NCBI GenBank assembly: GCA_044869805.1
Contig: JBIOXV010000005.1
Span: 124,001 to 188,000 of the forward strand
Direction: 5' to 3'
Source: CAWDVR01 sp044869805
GTDB lineage: Bacteria > Acidobacteriota > Thermoanaerobaculia > Multivoradales > SZUA-115
Length of the DNA stretch: 64,000 nt
This document shows positions 26,580 through 35,127 of this stretch, piece after piece (position 1 is the stretch's first letter; each line of letters opens with the position of its first letter). The translations under genes were made by a program, and so were the position numbers. Below the pieces are notes generated by a model. That model was not told the origin of the DNA and searched no databases. It worked only from the letters and a program-made list of their open reading frames with translations.

Positions 26580-28190
26580 ATGGCCGGAACGATGCTCGTC
26601 GCTGCTCGCTCGCTGCTCGCCACGGCCATCCTGATCTCCCCCGCCGCTTTCGCGAGCCTGCCCGATCCCGCGGCGCCGGTCGCCCTGCTGTCCGCCATCC
26701 CCTACCCCGCCGTCGAGGACCTGGAGCCCGCGGTGCGCGAGCAGATGACCGCGCTTCGTTCCCGGCTCGAGCAGGCGCTCAGCGCGCAGCCCAGGGATTC
26801 GGCGGCGCTGGCCGCGGTGTTCGGCGAGGGCGGCGCCGTCTACCTGCTCTACCGGCTGCACGATGCCGCGGCCGCCTGCTTCGCCAACGCGGCGCTGCTC
26901 GCGCCCCGGGACTTCCGCTGGCCTTACATGCTCGGCGTCGCGCGGCAGGAGGCGGGGGACTTGGCGCCGGCGGCCGAGGCCTTGGCGAGCGCCCTGGCGA
27001 TCGACGATGCCTACGCTGCCGCGCACCTCCGCCTGGCCGAGATCGAGCTGGCTCGCAACCGCGTGGCGATCGCCGAGGCCGCGTTCCGGCGCGCGCTCGG
27101 CGCCCCGGGCACGGAGGCCGCGGCGCGCTTCGGCCTCGGGCGGATCGAGGCCGCGCGCCAGGAGAACGAGGTGGCGGTCGAGCACTTCGAGGCGGCGCTG
27201 GCGCTCGCACCCAACGCTTCGGCCGTGCACTACCCGCTGGCCCTCGCCCTGCGCCAGCTCGGCCGCGGCGAGGAAGCCAAGCGCCACCTCGAGCTGCGCG
27301 GCGATGCCGCCGTGCCGTTCGCCGATCCCCTGGTCCGCCAGCTCGAGAGCGCCCGCCGCGGCGCCACGATCCACCTCGAGCGGGCGAGCTTCGCGCTGCG
27401 CGACGGCAAGCTCGACGAGGCGGCGACCGAGTTTCGGGCCGCGCTCGCGGTCGACGCCGGCAATCCGCAGGCGCTGCTCGGCCTCGGCCGCGTCCTCGCC
27501 GGCAAAGGCGACCCGGAGGGAGCGAAGGCCGCCTACCGCGAGGTGCTGGCCGGGGATCCCGGCCACGGTATCGCGCACGCCGAGCTCGGCGAGATCCTGC
27601 TCGGCCAGGGCGCCACCGCGGAGGCCAGGACGCACCTCGAGCGCGCCCTCCAGCTCTCGCCGGAGCTCGCCAACGCGCAGGCCGCCTACGGCACGGTGCT
27701 CGCCCAGGAGGGTCGCTTCACCGAGGCGGCGGCGGCCTTCGCCCGGGCCGTGAAGCTGGCGCCCACCGCTCCGGCCCTGCACCTGGCGCGCGCCCGCGCG
27801 CTGCTGCGCGCCGGGGAGGAGCAGCAGGCGGCCACGGCGCTCGCCGAGAGCCTGGCGGCGCTGCCCGAGGACGGCGACGTGGCGCACCTCGCCGCCCGCT
27901 TCCTCGCCACCGCCTCGGACTCCAAGCTGCGCGACGCAGCGCGTGCCTTCGAGCTGGCGGTGAAGGTCTTCTCCGCCCGCCCGGTGCCCGAGCACGGCGA
28001 GACCCTGGCCATGGCGTTCGCCGAGGCCGGCCGCTTCGACGACGCCGTCGAGCTGCAGCGCACAGTGGTGGCCCAGCTCACGCGCACTGGGGCGGCCCCG
28101 GGCATGCTCGACCGCGCCAAGAAGCGGCTCGACCTCTACCTCGCACAGCAGCCCTGCCGCTCACCTTGGCTGGAGCTCTCGAGCCAGTGA
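26580..28190 (+). CDS. exported TPR repeat protein
   Basis: 536 aa. Signal peptide at residues ~5-25 (LVAARSLLATAILISPAAFA). The rest is a run of ~13 tetratricopeptide repeats of the usual 34-residue period (for example AAHLRLAEIELARNRVAIAE, LLGLGRVLAGKGDPEGAKAA, ALHLARARALLRAGEEQQA). There is no enzymatic motif. The gene is followed directly by an FG-GAP/ASPIC protein gene (stop and possible GTG start overlap as GTGA at 28187), and TPR plus ASPIC-UnbV partners are recurrent in Acidobacteriota and Planctomycetes. It is probably a periplasmic scaffold for its neighbour. The predicted start lacks a clear ribosome binding site, since a repeat element ends just upstream. Confidence 0.82.
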   Translation: MAGTMLVAARSLLATAILISPAAFASLPDPAAPVALLSAIPYPAVEDLEPAVREQMTALRSRLEQALSAQPRDSAALAAVFGEGGAVYLLYRLHDAAAACFANAALLAPRDFRWPYMLGVARQEAGDLAPAAEALASALAIDDAYAAAHLRLAEIELARNRVAIAEAAFRRALGAPGTEAAARFGLGRIEAARQENEVAVEHFEAALALAPNASAVHYPLALALRQLGRGEEAKRHLELRGDAAVPFADPLVRQLESARRGATIHLERASFALRDGKLDEAATEFRAALAVDAGNPQALLGLGRVLAGKGDPEGAKAAYREVLAGDPGHGIAHAELGEILLGQGATAEARTHLERALQLSPELANAQAAYGTVLAQEGRFTEAAAAFARAVKLAPTAPALHLARARALLRAGEEQQAATALAESLAALPEDGDVAHLAARFLATASDSKLRDAARAFELAVKVFSARPVPEHGETLAMAFAEAGRFDDAVELQRTVVAQLTRTGAAPGMLDRAKKRLDLYLAQQPCRSPWLELSSQ

Positions 28191-30043
28191 GCAAGGAGGG
28201 GCAGGGATGTCATCCTGCGCGCAGCGAAGGATCCGGGCGGGGGCGTGGCGCCGACCCGCGATCCCCCACCCAGATCCCTCGCTACGCTCGGGATGACAGA
28301 CGGAGCCATGCACGGGCCAGGCTGGCCCTGGCCGGGGAGCCGCTCGCCTCCCTCGCCTTCGCCCTCGCCTCGCTTCTGACTCTCCCCGCTTCCGCCCAGC
28401 CGCTCTTCGTCGAGCGCGCCGCCGAGCTTGGGCTCGACTTCGTGCACTTCAACGGCATGACCGGGAAGCTCTACTTCGCCGAGAACATGGGCTCCGGTGC
28501 GGCGCTCTTCGACTACGACGGCGACGGCGATCTCGACGCTTTCCTGGTGCAGGGCGCGCCGCTCGAGCCCGGCAAGGGCCTGGACGACGCCGTGTTCCCG
28601 CCGCCGGCCTCGATGCGGCCGGTCGAGAGCCGCCTCTACAGAAACGATCTCCAGGCCCTGCCGGATGGCCGCCTCGAGCCGCGCTTCGTGGAGGTGACCG
28701 AGGCGAGCGGCATCGACGAGCGCGACTACGGCATGTCGGCCGCGGTGGGCGACGTCGAGGGCGACGGCTTCCCCGACCTCTTCGTGGGCGGCTTCGGCCC
28801 CGACCGGCTGTGGGCGAACCGCGGCGACGGCACCTTCGCCGACGCGACCGCGCGCGCCGGGGTGAGCGACCCCTCGTGGAGCGCCGCCGCCGCCTTCTTC
28901 GACGCCGATGACGACGGCGACGAAGACCTCTACGTGGCCAACTACCTCGCCGCGAGCGTCGCCCGCCACGTGCAGTGCTTCTCGCCGGCGAGCGCTCCCG
29001 ACTACTGCGGCCCGCTCGCCTACCCACCCGAGACCGATCGCCTGTATCGCAACCTGGGCGGCGGGCGGTTCGAGGACATCTCGGCACGGTCCGGGATCTC
29101 GATCCAGGCTGGCGCCGGTCTGGGTGTGGTGGCGGGCGACTTCGACGGCGACTCGGACGCCGACCTCTACGTGGCCAACGACGAGGGCCCCAACTTCCTC
29201 TGGCTGCGAGGCAGCGGTGGCACCTACGAGGAAGCGGCCCTGCTCGGCGGCTGCGCGCTCTCCGAGGACGGCCAACCCGAGGCCAGCATGGGCATCGCGA
29301 TCGGCGACGTGGACCGCGACGGCGACGAGGATCTGCTGGTCGCCAACCGCTCGGGCGAGGGCAACACCCTCTACCTGGCGGAGGGCGGCGGCCTGTTCCG
29401 CGACGCCTCGCGAGCCAGCGGCCTCAAGGCGGCGAGCCTCGCCTACACCGCCTTCGGCACCCAGTGGCTGGACGTGGACAACGACGGCCGGCTCGACCTT
29501 TTCACCGCCAACGGCGAGATCCAGCGCATCGAGGCCCAAGTGCGCGCCGGCAGCCACTACCCGCTGGCCCAGCACCACCAGCTCTTCCGCCAGCGGCCGG
29601 ACGGCCGCTTCGAGGAGGCGACGGCCGCGGGCGGCGAGGCGTTCGCGCGCCCGGTGGTGGGCCGCGGCGCGGCCTTCGGCGACGTCGACAACGACGGCGA
29701 CACCGACGTGCTGGTCAACAACAACAGCGGGCCGGCGCACCTGCTGCTGAACCAGGCCGGGCAGCAGGCGGCGTGGCTCTCGGTGCGGGCAGTGGCGGCG
29801 GATTGCGCCGATGCGATCGGCGCCCGCCTCGAGCTGGCGGCCGGCGCCGGCAAACCGCTGCTGCGCGTGGTGCGGCGGGACGGCAGCTACTCCTCGGCCA
29901 ACGACCCGCGGGCGATCTTCGGCCTGGGGGAGGCCAGGGCCGTGGACGCCCTCGCCGTGCGCTGGCCGGACGGCCGCCGGCAGCGCTTCCTGAAGCTTCC
30001 GGTGGGTGCCTTTCTCACGGTGGTCGCACTTCCTAGAGAGTGA
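28187..30043 (+). CDS. FG-GAP/VCBS repeat protein with ASPIC-UnbV domain; start disturbed
   Basis: About 618 aa if it starts at the GTG overlapping the TPR stop. Seven Asp-rich calcium-type FG-GAP repeats are visible (FDYDGDGDLDAF, VEGDGFPDLF, FDADDDGDEDLY, FDGDSDADLY, VDRDGDEDLL, VDNDGRLDLF, VDNDGDTDVL), then a C-terminal ASPIC/UnbV domain ending near RQRFLKLPVGAFLTV. A hydrophobic export signal is seen at ~45-65 (LASLAFALASLLTLPASAQP). Residues before it are the translation of a palindromic repeat pair (28208-28300), so the native start codon appears displaced: the good Shine-Dalgarno AAGGAGGGG at 28193 now leads to an ATG (28207) that runs into a stop. Secreted β-propeller of unknown ligand. 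Confidence 0.78.
   Translation: MSKEGQGCHPARSEGSGRGRGADPRSPTQIPRYARDDRRSHARARLALAGEPLASLAFALASLLTLPASAQPLFVERAAELGLDFVHFNGMTGKLYFAENMGSGAALFDYDGDGDLDAFLVQGAPLEPGKGLDDAVFPPPASMRPVESRLYRNDLQALPDGRLEPRFVEVTEASGIDERDYGMSAAVGDVEGDGFPDLFVGGFGPDRLWANRGDGTFADATARAGVSDPSWSAAAAFFDADDDGDEDLYVANYLAASVARHVQCFSPASAPDYCGPLAYPPETDRLYRNLGGGRFEDISARSGISIQAGAGLGVVAGDFDGDSDADLYVANDEGPNFLWLRGSGGTYEEAALLGGCALSEDGQPEASMGIAIGDVDRDGDEDLLVANRSGEGNTLYLAEGGGLFRDASRASGLKAASLAYTAFGTQWLDVDNDGRLDLFTANGEIQRIEAQVRAGSHYPLAQHHQLFRQRPDGRFEEATAAGGEAFARPVVGRGAAFGDVDNDGDTDVLVNNNSGPAHLLLNQAGQQAAWLSVRAVAADCADAIGARLELAAGAGKPLLRVVRRDGSYSSANDPRAIFGLGEARAVDALAVRWPDGRRQRFLKLPVGAFLTVVALPRE
28208..28241 (+). repeat. REP-like palindrome, family B copy 3
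   Basis: Reads TGTCATCCTGCGCGCAGCG, then AAGGATCCGGG. It begins 17 bp after the TPR stop and forms an inverted pair with copy 4. Confidence 0.7.
28268..28300 (-). repeat. REP-like palindrome, family B copy 4
   Basis: On the minus strand it reads CTGTCATCCCGAGCGTAGCG, then AGGGATCTGGG. With copy 3 it flanks 26 bp and overlaps the putative N-terminal coding part of the FG-GAP gene. Confidence 0.7.
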
Positions 30044-30100
30044 AGTCCTGGGTGCTATCCTGCCGGCCGCGGGGACTTCCCTCGAAAGCCAAGGTTCAGC

Positions 30101-32389
30101 ATGCAGTGCAGGCGGATAGATTCCCGCTTCCGGCTCCGGACCCACCTTCTGCTGGCGTTCGTCGCCTGCGGAGCGCTGGCCTCGACCTTGCCGGCCGAGC
30201 AGCCGGCTCCGCCGTCACCCCGCGAAGAGTTCGCCGAGATCTGCCGCCAGATGAAGGCGAGCGACCTGCCCTGGTACGGCGAGCTACCGGCGACGGAGCT
30301 CTCGCGGCGCCTCGCCGAGCAGTGGTTCGAGCCGCTCGCCGAGGCGAAAGTGCGCTACCGGCTGGGCGTCGAGCTGCTCAAGCTGTCTCGCCCGGGCGAG
30401 GCGGTGGAGACTCTCCAGCGCGGCATCGAGCTCCTCGATCAGGCGAGCCCGAACAACCAAGACCGCTGGGGGATGCTGTGGTTCCTCGGCCTCTCCTACC
30501 TCCAGCTCGCCGAGGACCAGAACTGTGTCGAGCGCCACAACCAGGCGAGCTGTCTGCTGCCGATCCGCCCCGAGGGCGTTCACTCGAAGCCCGATGCGGC
30601 GCGCAAGGCGGCGGATGTGTTCCTCGCCATGGTGGCCCACGAGCCCAAGCACATCCAGGCGGCCTGGCTCTTCGATCTGGCGAAGATGCTCGCCGGCGAG
30701 TACCCGGCCGGCGTGCCACCGGGCCTGCGCCTGCCGGAGAAGGCCCTCCTGCCCGAGACCGACTTCCCGCGCTGGCTCGATCGGGCACCGGACCTCGGGA
30801 TCAACGCTCTCGACAACGCCGGCGGCGCGGTGATGGACGACTTCGACGGCGACGGCCTGCTCGACCTCGTCTCTACCACCTGGGCCCCCTGCGGCGGCAT
30901 GAAGGCGTTCCGCAACGACGGCCACGGAGGCTTCGCCGACGTGGCCGAGCACTGGGGCCTCGCCGAGCAGCTCGGGGGCCTGAACCTCACCCACGCCGAC
31001 TTCGACAACGACGGCGACCTCGACCTGCTGGTGCTGCGCGGCGGCTGGATGCTCGAGGCCGGGCAGGTGCGGCGCTCGTTGCTGCGCAACGACCTCGCCA
31101 CCCCGGCGCGGCGCTTCACCGACGTGACGCACGCCGCCGGTCTGGCGGCCCCGGCCTACCCCACCCAGGCGGGCGCCTGGGGCGACTACGACCTCGACGG
31201 CGACCTCGACCTCTACCTCGCCAACGAGGTGAACGGCAAGGGCGAGCCCTACCCTTCGCTCCTCTTCCGCAACCACGGCGACGGCACTTTCATCGAGGTG
31301 GCGGAGGCGGCCGGAGTGGCCAACCGCCGCTACGGCAAGGGCGCTGCCTGGGGCGACTACGACGGCGACGGCGACCCCGACCTCTACGTGTCCAACATCG
31401 GCGGCAACCGGCTCTACCGCAACCGCGGCGACGGCACTTTCGTCGACGTCGCGACGGAGCTCAAAGTCACCGGGCCCAAGGAGCGGAGCTTCGCCACCTG
31501 GTTCTTCGACTACGACAACGACGGCGACCTCGACCTCTGGGTCAACGACTACGGCGCGCCCCCGGCCTGGGTGACGGCCGGCCTCTTCGGGCTCGAGACC
31601 CCGGGCGGCTGGCCGCTGCTGTTCCGCAACGACGGAGCGGGCAGCGGCGATTCCAACGCGGCCTCACGCTTCAGCGAGGTCAGCCGCGAGAGCGGGATCA
31701 CGCGACCGACCTTGCCGATGGGCTCGAACTACGGCGACCTCGACAGCGACGGCTTCCTCGACGTCTACCTCGGCACCGGCGCCCCGGAGTACGAGGCGGT
31801 GATGCCGAACGTCGTCTTCCACAACACCGGCGGCCGCTTCGAGGAGGTGACCAACGCCTCCGGGATGGGCCACCTGCAGAAGGGCCACGGCGTCGCCTTC
31901 GGCGACCTCGACAACGACGGCGACCAGGACCTCTTCCACCAGCTCGGCGGCTTCTATCCCGGCGACGCGTTCTCGAATGCCCTGTTCGAGAACCCGACTC
32001 TGCCGGCCGGCAACGGCGTTGTGCACTGGATCACTCTGCGCCTGGTGGGCGTCAAGGCCAACCGCTTCGGGGTGGGCGCTCGCATCGAGGTGCGGGTCCG
32101 CGAGGCCGGCAAGTCGCGCTCCATCCACCTCCTCGCCGGCAGCGGCGGCTCCTTCGGCGGCTCGAGCTTCCAGCAGGAGATCGGCCTCGGTCGCGCCGAG
32201 GCGATCGAAGAGGTGATCGTGCGCTGGCCGGGCGGCCCGCGGACGCCCGGAACGGTCGACCGCATTGCCACCCCGACCCTCGACCGCTTCTACAAGCTGG
32301 TCGAAGGCAGCGCTACACTGGTGCCCCTCGAAGCTCCTCGCCTCGTGCTCGGCGGCCAGGGCGCGGCGCCGCCACCGCTACACCGCTGA
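30101..32389 (+). CDS. secreted FG-GAP/ASPIC-UnbV protein with N-terminal helical domain
   Basis: 762 aa. Signal peptide at ~12-33 (LRTHLLLAFVACGALASTLP). Residues ~40-215 are TPR-like helices (KVRYRLGVELLKLSRPGEAVET, MLWFLGLSYLQLAE). Then at least eight FG-GAP repeats follow (DDFDGDGLLDLV, ADFDNDGDLDLL, YDLDGDLDLYLA, YDGDGDPDLYVS, YDNDGDLDLWVN, LDSDGFLDVYLG, LDNDGDQDLF), and finally an ASPIC/UnbV domain (NRFGVGARIEVRV, then GSGGSFGGSSFQQEIGLG). It is a paralogue of the preceding gene (57 bp upstream) with a different N-terminus. Such proteins are exported and often form extracellular or cell-surface β-propellers; the ligand is unknown. Confidence 0.85.
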   Translation: MQCRRIDSRFRLRTHLLLAFVACGALASTLPAEQPAPPSPREEFAEICRQMKASDLPWYGELPATELSRRLAEQWFEPLAEAKVRYRLGVELLKLSRPGEAVETLQRGIELLDQASPNNQDRWGMLWFLGLSYLQLAEDQNCVERHNQASCLLPIRPEGVHSKPDAARKAADVFLAMVAHEPKHIQAAWLFDLAKMLAGEYPAGVPPGLRLPEKALLPETDFPRWLDRAPDLGINALDNAGGAVMDDFDGDGLLDLVSTTWAPCGGMKAFRNDGHGGFADVAEHWGLAEQLGGLNLTHADFDNDGDLDLLVLRGGWMLEAGQVRRSLLRNDLATPARRFTDVTHAAGLAAPAYPTQAGAWGDYDLDGDLDLYLANEVNGKGEPYPSLLFRNHGDGTFIEVAEAAGVANRRYGKGAAWGDYDGDGDPDLYVSNIGGNRLYRNRGDGTFVDVATELKVTGPKERSFATWFFDYDNDGDLDLWVNDYGAPPAWVTAGLFGLETPGGWPLLFRNDGAGSGDSNAASRFSEVSRESGITRPTLPMGSNYGDLDSDGFLDVYLGTGAPEYEAVMPNVVFHNTGGRFEEVTNASGMGHLQKGHGVAFGDLDNDGDQDLFHQLGGFYPGDAFSNALFENPTLPAGNGVVHWITLRLVGVKANRFGVGARIEVRVREAGKSRSIHLLAGSGGSFGGSSFQQEIGLGRAEAIEEVIVRWPGGPRTPGTVDRIATPTLDRFYKLVEGSATLVPLEAPRLVLGGQGAAPPPLHR

Positions 32390-32428
32390 GGCGCGCCGGC
32401 CGTCGCCCGGCGGCGATAGACAACGGCC

Positions 32429-32806
32429 TCAGGTCACACAATTGCAATGCCGCTTGTGGCACTGGCCCGGCGGGAAGTTCTCCGAGATCCACAGGTCGAT
32501 GAGCTGCTTGGCGTCGAGGCAGGCCTGGTAGAAGTTGTTGCAGGTCGCACACTCGGTGTGCTGGCCCCAGGTACCCCAGGAACACTCGACATAACACTTG
32601 GCGCAGACCTCGACCGACGCGCGGCCCACAGTGCCGCGGCCGGTGTCCTCCTGCGCCACAGAGCACATCGGCGCCGGGGGCGGAACGGATGACAGCCAGA
32701 GGAGGGGTGCCTCCGTATCCGTATGCGCAGGCTCGGCGGAGAGGGGAACGGCGAGGAACAGGGCCAGGAGCGACAGGAGGCAAGATGAGAGGCGGACCCG
32801 GGTCAT
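32429..32806 (-). CDS. small exported cysteine-rich protein
   Basis: 125 aa. Start ATG follows GAAAGGAAGG. A clear signal peptide (SSCLLSLLALFLAVPLSAEP) is followed by a ~25-residue Pro-rich spacer and then a domain with ten Cys: a single Cys, then VCAKCYVEC, ECATC, QAC, and the C-terminal QCHKRHCNC end. Spacing suggests four to five disulfides or a metal-binding module (CxxC occurs three times). I do not recognise the family. It lies between the convergent FG-GAP gene and the divergent sulfatase-like gene, alone on its strand. Codon use is like its neighbours, so recent acquisition is not indicated. Confidence 0.7.
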   Translation of the reverse strand: MTRVRLSSCLLSLLALFLAVPLSAEPAHTDTEAPLLWLSSVPPPAPMCSVAQEDTGRGTVGRASVEVCAKCYVECSWGTWGQHTECATCNNFYQACLDAKQLIDLWISENFPPGQCHKRHCNCVT

Positions 32807-32973
32807 GGAGACCTTCCTTTCTCGTGGACACGACCGGCGACTTGCGCGGGCGACGAGGCCGCTGGGTAGCCTCTGGGTAGGGAGTGCGCGGGCCTCGGAA
32901 ACCGTGGCACGAGGGCTCCGCCAGCGGCGGCCTCGTCCTCCCGGCGCCGGGTGGCGCGAAGCGGTCCACTAGA

Positions 32974-35127
32974 ATGCGTTCGATGAAGCTGCGCACCCTG
33001 ATCGGCCTCGCCACCGTCCTCCTCGTGGCACCTGGGACGGCCGCCCCTTCGAGCCCACCGTTGATCTTGATCTCGATCGACACCCTGCGCGCCGACCACC
33101 TGCCGGCCTATGGCTACACCAAGGTCGCGACCCCGGCGATCGACGCCTTCCGCAGAGAAGCCGTGCTCTTCGAGGCCGCCTACACCCACTCGCCGATGAC
33201 CCTTCCCGCCCACGCCTCGATGCTCTCGGGGCTGCTGCCCACCACCCACGGCGTGCGAGCGAACATGGGCTACTCGATCGCCGAGCGCCTGCCCTGGCTG
33301 CCGAACATCCTCCAGCGCGGCGGCTACGCGACCGGCGCCGCCGTCTCCTCCTTCGTGCTGCGCCGGGCGACCGGCATGGCCGCCGGCTTCGATTCCTACG
33401 AAGACTCGATCAGCTTCGCGCCCGGCGGCGGCCTGACCAGCTACGAACGCCCGGGGCCGGAGACTCTCGCCAAGGCCGTACCCTGGCTCGCGGCCCACGC
33501 CGGCAAGCCTTTTTTTTTCTTCTTCCACATCTACGAGCCGCACGCGCCCTACAAGCCGCCGGCGAGCTACGCCCAGAAGTACCCGCTGCCTTACGACGGC
33601 GAGGTGGCGTTCGCCGACGAGATCGTGGGCAAGCTCTTCGCCGAGCTCGAGCGGCTGGGACTGTGGGAGCGCGCGGCGATCGTCCTCACCTCGGACCACG
33701 GCGACGGCCTCGGCGATCACGGCGAGGAAGGCCACGGCGTGCTGCTCTACCGCTCGACCGTGCAGGTGCCGCTGCTGGTGAAGCTCCCGGGCGGCCGGCT
33801 CGCCGGAGCCAAGGTGGCGACCCCGGCGCAGCTCGCCGATCTGGCGCCCACCTTCCTCGGCCTCGCCGGCCTGCCGGTGCCACCGGAGATGCAGGGCCGC
33901 TCGCTGGTCGAGATCGCCGAGCGCGCCGCCGAGGACCGCCCCGAGAACCGTATTATCTACGCCGAGACCTACTACACGCGCCTCTACTTCGGCTGGAGCG
34001 AGCTGCGCGCCATGCTCGACCGGCGTTACGAGTACGTCGACAGCTCGGCCCCGGAGCTCTACGATCTGGCAGCCGACCCCGGCCAGCAGCGCAACGTCCT
34101 CGCCGAGCAGAAGCGCACCGCGGCGGCGCTGCGCGATGCGCTGGCCGGCATCCCACCCAACTTCGCCGCGCCGGGGGCCTTCGACCTCGAGTCGCGGCGC
34201 AAGCTCGAGAGCCTGGGCTACGTGGGAGGCGCGCGCAGCACCTTCCAGGGCGCTCTGCCGCCGCCGCAGACCCAGATGGACCTCGCCGCCGAGCTGCAGC
34301 GCGGGTTCGTCGAGTACGCCAACCGGCGCTTCGTGAAAGCCGCCGAGTCGTTCCAGAAGGTGCTGGCCAGGAACGAGCACTCGATCGTGGCCTGGGAGAA
34401 CCTGGCGCTCTCCTACGAGCGGCTGGGCCGCTTCGCCGACGCGCTCGCCGCCTACCAGCAGGCGCTCCAGCGCTCCGGCAGCGAGCCGCACCTGGCGCTG
34501 GCCACCGGCGACGTGCTGCTGTCGCTCGGTCGCCCGGCCGAGGCCCGCGCCCACGCCGAGCTGGCCCTCGCCTGGGACGGCGCCGCGGCTCGCGAGCTGC
34601 TGGCCCGCGTGGCGCTCGCCGAGGGCAAGCTCGACGACGCCGAGAGCCAGGCGGCGGAGGGCTTGAAGCTGCGCCAGGACCCCGGCCTGCTGCTGGCCCT
34701 GGGGCGTGTGGCCCGCCAGCGGGGCGATCTGGCCAAGGCCCTCGACCTCGCCCGCCAGGCCCAGGCGCGGCTCGCCGAGATGGCCGGAGGTGAGGGCCGC
34801 CTCAAGGGCCTCCAGCTCCTGCTCGGCGATGTGCTGGCGAGGAGCGGCCAGCCGGAGCAGGCCGAAGCCGCCTTCAAGCGCGAGATCGAGCTCTTCCCCG
34901 GCGACTTCCTGGCGCCCTCGAGCCTCGCCCTGCTCTACGCTTCGACCGAGCGCCCGCAGGAAGCGGTGGACGTGCTGCGGCAGCTCGTGGCCCGCAACCC
35001 GATCCCGATGGCCTACGTGAGCGCGGTGCGCACGCTGCGCACCCTGGGCCAGGCCACGGCCGCCGGACAGCTCCTCGCCGAGGCCAAGCAGCGCTTCCCG
35101 GGCCACCCGGCGATCGCCCGGCTGTAG
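32974..35127 (+). CDS. sulfatase-like (alkaline phosphatase superfamily) protein fused to TPRs
   Basis: 717 aa. Start at ATG 32974 or 32983; signal peptide LIGLATVLLVAPGTAA. Residues ~25-400 are a sulfatase-fold hydrolase: metal-binding Asp in ISIDTLRADHLPAYGY, HSPMTLPAHASML at the nucleophile position, FHIYEPHAPY, and LTSDHGDGLGDHGEEGHG. The CxPxR formylglycine motif is absent; Ser or Thr lies there, so it is not a canonical sulfatase and could be a phosphoesterase or transferase. Residues ~440-715 are TPRs. The codons for five consecutive Phe include a run of nine T (33510-33518), unusual in this GC-rich DNA. Exported, substrate unknown. Confidence 0.82.
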   Translation: MRSMKLRTLIGLATVLLVAPGTAAPSSPPLILISIDTLRADHLPAYGYTKVATPAIDAFRREAVLFEAAYTHSPMTLPAHASMLSGLLPTTHGVRANMGYSIAERLPWLPNILQRGGYATGAAVSSFVLRRATGMAAGFDSYEDSISFAPGGGLTSYERPGPETLAKAVPWLAAHAGKPFFFFFHIYEPHAPYKPPASYAQKYPLPYDGEVAFADEIVGKLFAELERLGLWERAAIVLTSDHGDGLGDHGEEGHGVLLYRSTVQVPLLVKLPGGRLAGAKVATPAQLADLAPTFLGLAGLPVPPEMQGRSLVEIAERAAEDRPENRIIYAETYYTRLYFGWSELRAMLDRRYEYVDSSAPELYDLAADPGQQRNVLAEQKRTAAALRDALAGIPPNFAAPGAFDLESRRKLESLGYVGGARSTFQGALPPPQTQMDLAAELQRGFVEYANRRFVKAAESFQKVLARNEHSIVAWENLALSYERLGRFADALAAYQQALQRSGSEPHLALATGDVLLSLGRPAEARAHAELALAWDGAAARELLARVALAEGKLDDAESQAAEGLKLRQDPGLLLALGRVARQRGDLAKALDLARQAQARLAEMAGGEGRLKGLQLLLGDVLARSGQPEQAEAAFKREIELFPGDFLAPSSLALLYASTERPQEAVDVLRQLVARNPIPMAYVSAVRTLRTLGQATAAGQLLAEAKQRFPGHPAIARL
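33510..33518 (+). repeat. homopolymer T9 tract in coding sequence
   Basis: Nine consecutive T within the Phe-rich PFFFFFHIYEPH motif of the sulfatase-like gene. Neighbouring Phe codons are nearly always TTC, so the TTT-TTT-TTC choice here is notable. A change of one T would truncate the protein. Confidence 0.8.

Noticed and set aside
28207..28296. ATG at 28207 as start of the FG-GAP gene
   Set aside because: Despite the strong Shine-Dalgarno it is in a different frame and reaches a stop after 29 codons.
32974..34200. Classical formylglycine sulfatase
   Set aside because: The CxPxR or SxPxR activation motif is missing; the position holds SPMTLPAH.
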